Assembly (NCBI GenBank): GCA_036873755.1
Contig: JAVTVY010057091.1
Span: forward strand, 124,001-188,000
From: Hanleya hanleyi
Lineage: Eukaryota; Mollusca; Polyplacophora; Lepidopleurida; Hanleyidae
Direction: 5' to 3'
DNA length: 64,000 nucleotides
The translations under genes were made by a program, and so were the position numbers. This document shows positions 58,116 to 64,000 of this stretch, piece by piece. The notes under the pieces are model-generated. The model had not been told where the DNA came from. It was given only the letters and a program-made list of their open reading frames with translations, and did no database searches. Numbering within the stretch: position 1 is the stretch's first letter; the number at the start of each line of letters is the position of its first letter.

Positions 58116-58660
58116 ACTAACTAAAATGGACAGACTATAGGATAGGAGTTCGTCCCGAGCTATCCTGTTCGTTATTGACTGTGGACGAATCTGTAGGAAG
58201 GGATAGGAAGCCGTTACGAGCTCTCCTGCTCATTATGTTACTGATGACGACTTATTACCGTTGATAGTAGACCTCTATGGCGACGTTCGGCTGCTTTCGG
58301 CAAGGCGTCCTGGACCCACGACGCAGCGGCGACCTCCACGCTCGGCGGTGTCTACCCCACGGCACAGACCCGAGAGGCGAATTAACAGGTTCGATGTTGG
58401 TAAATGCAATGTTATATAAATGTGTGAAGGATTTACAGATATAATTCTCAGAAAATATAATATCGTGAATACCCGCGGGCGGGTCTATATCCGCACTACT
58501 ATGTTATCGTATTTACAATACCAAGTTGATCAAGCCGGGCTAATGATCCACCAGTGTGTAAGTGAGAGATAATATAAGCCCAGACGAAGGTAGTCTGGAT
58601 ATGCAATGTTATTCGGATATCAGCTGTGTCGATACACCGTGTGTGTATGTAAGTGTATAA
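58116..58660. other. No recognised feature
   Basis: Non-coding sequence next to the 3'-truncated LINE; contains TAGGATAGGAGTTCGTCCCG and a related GGGATAGGAAGCCGTTACGA segment about 60 bp later. Confidence 0.45.
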
Positions 58661-58664
58661 TATA

Positions 58665-59585
58665 CTAGCCGAAGCTATTACCTACGGACTGTAAGCAAAT
58701 GTATAATGTGCAAATTCTGCGCCGTATATGCACCATATAAATACATTGGTCAGCAGAATGCCCAGATTTAAAACCAAACTGAAAATCAGAGCTATACAAT
58801 TGTTCTTCACATTTTTGTAATATAAACAGTTCAACAACTTTTGAGAGAACAGTGGCAACCGCAATAGGTCTGTAGTTGTCAGATTCAGTTATATCGCCAG
58901 ATTTATTTTTAACAATAGGATTAATAATAACAAACGTCATTTCTTTTGGGAGGCATCCATGGAAGAGCATAGCGTTCAAACATAGCGACAGATGGATATA
59001 TAGAGCATCGGGGGCATGTTTCAAATGTTCAGCTGACAGACCGTCAAAACCGGGCGACTTATTACACTTCATGCCACGCACGATAGAACAAAGATAGTCA
59101 GGTACAACAGTAGGCCCAATCATGGATTCATTCTTAAACTGAGCCAGGGCGTCTAACACCTCAATCTTTACAGATTCGTTAGTAACGCTATTAAGGGTGC
59201 TGCTGAATTTGTCCTTCCACAAGTTGGCTATGCTGGTTTCGCCTTCAGCATCGTCGATACGACAAGGTAAAGACATAAATTTAGAATTAGATGTTTTAAC
59301 CTCTTTCCAAAAATCATCGGACGAGTTCCCTGAGAAAGCTTGTGCCATCTTGTCCACACGAATGTTATCTTCTTCTTTTCTACAGGCTCGCAAAGCGTAT
59401 TTAAACTGTCTTCTGGTACGGTGCATGTAATCGGCAATAGGTCCGCTACGTGGGCTACCATGCTCCCTCCATAGAAGAAAGGGTCCATACTTCATGTAAG
59501 TCAGCACGAGAGAGATAGACTTCCCACTATTAAGGCATGCCTTCTGTTTTAAAGGCCGCGTAGCGGCGTTTGAAACATCTTCATA
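58665..59585 (-). pseudogene. LINE fragment, 3'-truncated
   Basis: An open frame of 280 residues from 59507 (coding similarity extends back to about 59580) carries the region upstream of the RT (FWKEVKTSNSKF, LWKDKFSSTLNSV) and the first RT motifs (CNKSPGFDGLSAEHLKHA, NYRPIAVATVLSKVVEL, FQFGFKSGHSADQCIYMVH). It breaks off after the GH-AD-QCIY motif and ends in unrelated codons at 58665. The catalytic DD and everything downstream are missing. Loss of the 3' end is unusual, since LINEs normally lose the 5' end; a deletion or rearrangement after insertion is likely. It belongs to a different family from the LINEs at 1-6.7 kb. Confidence 0.8.
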
Positions 59586-59639
59586 AGGGGTGGGTGGTCG
59601 GGGCTGAGAGTGGTAATCATCCTAGCTGTCTGTATGCTG

Positions 59640-61995
59640 TATCTTTTCAGAGAAATGGCGCCCAACGTAAGGCTGCAGCCTTATCAAGAGAAACTGAACT
59701 ACAGAAACTTATGTGTGCTGAATCCTCTGATCGGCCCTTATTTTACAGTCTTATCCGTAGGCAGCGACAGGCTAAATCCTCACAACTCGACCGCCTGTGG
59801 GTAGAAGACGTTTCCTACGAAAGTCATGCCATAATAGACGGCTGGTTCAAACATTTTAGCCAGCTGAGTACACCGACTATCAAAGAAATTCACCCCCAGA
59901 AATTCTGTGCCGAAGTGGAGTTTGACGAGCTCGTCATCCAACAACTCTGCACCCATCAGCCTTCATCCATTCCTCCAGTAACGGAAACCGAGGTCTGTAC
60001 AGCTATATCCAAGCTAAAGTCTGGAAAATCGCCGGATGGTGACGGTGTCACTGCCGAGCATATCAAGTACGGAGGCCAAATTGTCATAGAACTCCTCGTG
60101 GGACTCCTTAATGCAATTCTCCAGCAAAAAGCTCTTCCAGAATGTATGAAAACGGGCATATTAACACCTATCTACAAAAAAAAGGAGACAAATCATCTGC
60201 CTCAAACTACAGGGGCATTACCGTGACACCAGTAATCTCAAAACTTCTAGAAAAAGTCTTACGAGACCGAATTCAAGCAGCGGTTGCTCAAACCCAACAC
60301 CCTCTTCAATTTGGATTCACGGCAAAGGTCTCGCCGATGTGTAGTGCGCTAGTACTCCAGGAAGCTGTTTTAGATTCCAAAGGCAGGGGACATCATTCCT
60401 ATGTTGCACTCCTTGACGCCAAAGCCGCCTTTGACACTGTAAAGCATGAAAGTCTCTTCAGGAAAATCTATGGAATTGGCATCCAAGGTTCGCTGTGGCT
60501 TCTTCTTACCGACATTCAACGTGGAGCCCATTCACAAGTCAAATGGAACAACTCACTGTCCAACCCAGTCCCAATTCTACAAGGGGCTCGTCAAGGAGGA
60601 GTCCTCTCCACAGACTTCTATAAGATCTTCATAAACGACCTTCTCCAACAACTCAACGCAGGTGGACTGGGAACCAGAATCGGGCTAACGCCATGCGCCT
60701 CTCCAACATGTGCAGACGATGTGGCTCTTGTAGCCAATAGCGATCACCAGCTTCAAGACCTTCTTGACATCTCTGCCAATTACAGTGTGAATCATTTCTA
60801 CGAGCTTCAACCGGTGAAAAGTGCAATTTTGTCAACCGCTACAAGTACAAATAGTTCCAGCGACTCTTGGTTCACCCTGAACCAAATGAGTATCCCGATG
60901 TCGGAATCAGCAGCACATCTGGGAATCAAAAGAGACAACTCTCTAACAAAAGCTACTGCAACAATTCTAGGTAACATAACCAAGGCTAGAAGGACCCTAT
61001 ACTCCCTTATAGGAACTGGTCTACATGGGGTTAATGGATTGAACCCCCTGTCATCCTCGCATCTACTGGACACCTACGTCATGCCGGTTCTGCTTCATGG
61101 TACAGAGACACTGTTACTGACCCGTGGCGATATCGATCTGATGGAAACCTTTTACCGCAAAGTGCTGAAGCAGATTCTCTCACTTCCAGATCGTGTTGCT
61201 CAACCAGCTCCATTCATACTTCTTGGTGTTCTCCCAGTTGAACCAAGAATTCACCTGCGCATGTTATCCTTACTGAGGAACATCTGTGCCGACGAAGACA
61301 CAAGCCTATATGACATCTGTGTCCGACAAGTTGTTATCAAAGGATTTGACAAGAAAAGTTGGTTTAGCGAAGCCAGGAAAATCCTGGCTAGATACAACCT
61401 ACCTTCAATCCACTCCCTCCTGAATAATATTCCTGGGAAACTTGCCTGGAAAAATGCAGTTGAGAAAGCAGTTATGGCCTGCTGGCTACAAAAAATCCTT
61501 ACCAACTCCAAATTCTACTCCTCCTTGAGGTATCTTGTGACCAGCGATTTTGCTATCGGCAAACCTCATCCATCAGTTAGATCAGCATCTTCGAACCATA
61601 CCGACATTAGATCCCTTCCAGTCCAGCTGAGGCTACTCACTGGGACATATACTCTGCAATCTAATAAGGCGGCTTTCAACCAGTATGAGGTTAACTCGAT
61701 ATGCCTTCTATGCCGGCATGAAGCAGAAACCCGGTCGCACTTTCTAGTGAGATGTAGTATCCTCCAATCTTTGCGCCAAAAGTTTCTCTCTCTGCTGTTG
61801 GAATCCTTGTGCCCCACCTGTAAGGACACAGTTCAAAGTATCTTCATCGACCAAGAGGCAGTGACCGCATTCATTATAGATCCCTCCGCAGTACTACACC
61901 ATTATACCTGTCTTGTGAGAGTGGAGCAAGTCCTGAGACGGTTCCTCTACACCATGCATCATCAACGACATGAACTGATGAACTCTGATATCTAA
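59640..61995 (+). pseudogene. LINE reverse transcriptase with one frame change
   Basis: The first part (to about 60184) contains SGKSPDGDGVTAEHIKYGG. The frame then shifts at an A8 run (60176-60183), and the second part (60184-61995) is fully open: ASNYRGITVTPVISKLLEKV, QFGFTAKVSPM, ALLDAKAAFDTVKHE (first catalytic Asp), GARQGGVLSTDFYKIFINDL and TCADDVALVA (DD pair). It ends with a C-x2-C-x8-H-x4-C knuckle (CLLCRHEAETRSHFLVRC) and the stop at 61993-61995. Apart from the frame change no stop interrupts about 780 codons, so the copy is young. The sequence A-AAA-AAG at 60178-60184 would place a -1 shift exactly in the downstream frame. Confidence 0.85.
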
Positions 61996-62155
61996 TATGC
62001 TGGGGTAGTCTACGCGTGTGCCTGACCTGTAGATATAGTGTATATACTTTCCTTTCTTTCTATCATAACTGTGAAACTTTGACTTGTACTCCAGACGGAG
62101 GTGCTCCTACATAAAGGAGGAATATACGAACGATACGATACGATACGATACGAAT
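59640..62155 (+). mobile_element. LINE with (CGATA)n tail, nearly intact RT
   Basis: A 5'-truncated non-LTR element on the plus strand, running from about 59640 to the 3' tail ACGATACGATACGATACGAT at 62129-62152. The endonuclease domain is missing. It sits head-to-head with the LINE fragment at 58665-59585; the two families differ. Confidence 0.85.
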
Positions 62156-62159
62156 GGCG

Positions 62160-64000
62160 TTGCGGCATTTAACAGTTCATTGTCCATCTAGCGGTAGATA
62201 CGGCACTTTGGGATAGTATTATTATTTAACGGCAGATTGAGACGGCGGTTTGATGGTATTCTCCTTTTCCTCGGCGGTGGAATGGAGACGGTGGTTTGAA
62301 TAGTCTCCCTTGCTTAGAAGCACTTTCTCATCAGTGGTGGAATGAAGACGGTAGTTTGAATGTTATACTTTTGCTCAGCGGTAGATACGGCACTTTGGGT
62401 TGTATTATTATTTAGCGGCAGATTGAGACGGCGGTTTGATAGCCTTCTCCTTTTCCTCAGCGGTGGAATGGAGACGGTGGTTTGGATAGTCTCCCTTGCT
62501 TAGAAGCACTTTCTCATCAATGTTGGAGTGAAGACGGTAGTTTGAATATTATACTTTTGGCGGTTTCATGGTTTTCTCCTTTTCCTCGGCGGTGGAATGG
62601 AGACGGTGGTTTGAATAGTCTCCCTTGCTTAGAAGCACTTTCTCATCAGTGGTGAAATGAAGACAGTAGTTTGAATGTTATACTTTTGCTCAGCGGTAGA
62701 TACGGCACTTTGGATTGTATTATTATTTAGCGGCAGATTGAGACGGCGGTTTGATAGCCTTCTCCTTTTCTTCAGCGGTGGAATGGAGACGGTGGTTTGG
62801 ATAGTCTCCCTTGGTTAGAAGCACTTTCCCATCAATGGTGGAGTGAAGACGGTAGTTTGAATATTATACTTTTGGCGGTTTGATGGTTTTCTCCTTTTCC
62901 TCGGCGGTGGAATGGAGACGGTGGTTTGAATAGTCTCCCTTGCTTAGAAGCACTTTCTCATCAGTGGTGGAATGAAGACGGTAGTTTGAATGTTATACTT
63001 TTGCTCAGTGGTAGATACGGCACTTTGGATTGTATTATTATTTAGCGGCAGATTGAGATGGCGGTTTGATAGCCTTCTCCTTTTCCTCAGCGGTGGAATG
63101 CAGACGGTGGTTTGGATAGTCTCCCTTGCTTAGAAGCACTTTCTCATCAATGGTGGAGTGAAGACGGTAGTTTGAATATTATACTTTTGCTCAGCGGTAG
63201 ATACGGCACTTTGGATTGTATTGTAGTTAGAGGCAGATTGAGACGGCGGTTTGATAGCCTTCTCCTTTTCATCGGCGGTGGAATGGAGACGGTAGTTTGA
63301 ATAATCTCCCTTGCTTTGAAGCAATCGACTGCTTACTTTTTCATCAGCGTTGGAATGAAGACGGTGGTTTGAATAGTTTCCCTTGCTTTCAAGCACTGAA
63401 GATATTGAAGAATGAAGTTTGAATGTTATACTTTTGCTCAGCGGTAGATACGGCACTTTGGATTGTATTATTATTTAGCGGCAGATTGAGATGGCGGTTT
63501 GATAGCCTTCTCCTTTTCCTCAGCGGTGGAATGCAGACGGTGGTTTGGATAGTCTCCCTTGCTTAGAAGCACTTTCTCATCAATGGTGGAGTGAAGACGG
63601 TAGTTTGAATATTATACTTTTGCTCAGCGGTAGATACGGCACTTTGGATTGTATTGTAGTTAGAGGCAGATTGAGACGGCGGTTTGATAGCCTCCTCCTT
63701 TTCATCGATAGCCTCCTCCTTTTCATCGGCAGTGGAATGGAGACGGTAGTTTGAATAATCTCCCTTGCTTTGAAGCAATCGACTGCTTACTTTTTCATCA
63801 GCGTTGGAATGAAGACGGTGGTTTGAATAGTCTCCCTTGCTTTCAAGCACTTTTTCATCAGCGGTGGAATGAAGACGGTAGTTTGAATATTATACTTTTG
63901 CTCAGCGGTAGATACGGCACTTTGGATAGTATTATTATTTAGCGGCAAATCGAGAGGGCGGTTTGATAGCATTCTCATTTTCCTCAGCGGTGGAATGGAG
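62160..64000. repeat. Complex satellite, 187-315 bp units, continues past the window
   Basis: The marker GCGGTAGATACGGCACTTTG recurs at 62191, 62378, 62693, 63008, 63194, 63440, 63628 and 63905, so intervals are 187, 315, 315, 186, 246, 188 and 277 bp. Each unit is assembled from smaller related modules of about 43-62 bp built on GCGGTGGAATGGAGACGGTG-GTTTGAATAGTCTCC, and the length classes differ by whole modules. The long frames on both strands are repeat by-products. Confidence 0.92.

Noticed and set aside
63112..63978. Repeated small frames (MDSLPCLEAL... and KGDYSNHRLHS...)
   Set aside because: By-products of the modular satellite.

Overview
This is a 64 kb piece of an animal nuclear genome, most likely a marine mollusc (a gastropod is my best guess). 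The grounds are spliced genes with GT-AG introns, several non-LTR and Penelope-like retroelements, a 5S-rRNA-derived SINE ending in an (ACTC)n tail of the kind I associate with gastropod genomes, palindromic MITEs and many minisatellites. There is no sign of bacterial operons, tRNA genes, rRNA operons or CRISPR arrays. Only one host protein-coding gene is clearly recognisable; the rest is repeats, transposon remains and stretches in which I see nothing.

Layout. 0-8 kb: a minus-strand LINE 3' end joined to a 24-bp minisatellite, then a 39-bp minisatellite, a 38-bp minisatellite split by a 2.3 kb LINE, and a 21-bp minisatellite. 9-13.5 kb: a 164-bp tandem repeat carrying a short retroposon with target-site duplications, a 1 kb 19-bp minisatellite and a MITE. 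15-16 kb: a Penelope-like (PLE) remnant. 17.7-18.2 kb: a 61-bp tandem array. 19.8-28.7 kb: a dense cluster of palindromic (foldback) elements and MITEs. 27.7-40.6 kb: nine exons of an aryl-hydrocarbon-receptor-like bHLH-PAS gene on the plus strand, whose 5' exon(s) I could not find. Its introns hold a TTAA-flanked THAP element (Kolobok type), a 32-bp minisatellite, a perfect-looking TA-flanked MITE and a SINE with an 11-bp duplication. 42-46.5 kb: a PLE with flanking direct repeats, split by a 2.2 kb TA-flanked DNA element. 46-57 kb: a PC4-like fragment, more PLE pieces, a 16-copy 32-bp minisatellite and a broken P-loop ATPase. 57.5-62.2 kb: a foldback element and two head-to-head LINEs. 62.2 kb to the end: a complex satellite that runs off the window.

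How the parts relate. Pieces of one PLE family recur at least eight times. Two different minisatellites (38-bp at 3.4-7.5 kb and 32-bp at 53.3-53.8 kb) are amplified from two segments lying about 100 bp apart in this PLE's 3' region, so the element appears to act as a nursery of tandem repeats. The LINE inserted in the 38-bp array also carries a block of that array inside its own reading frame, and the same variant block occurs in the neighbouring array. These two observations, with the Kolobok-like element in the AHR-like intron, are the most interesting things here. Family names for mobile elements rest on motifs and termini read by eye; no database search was run.
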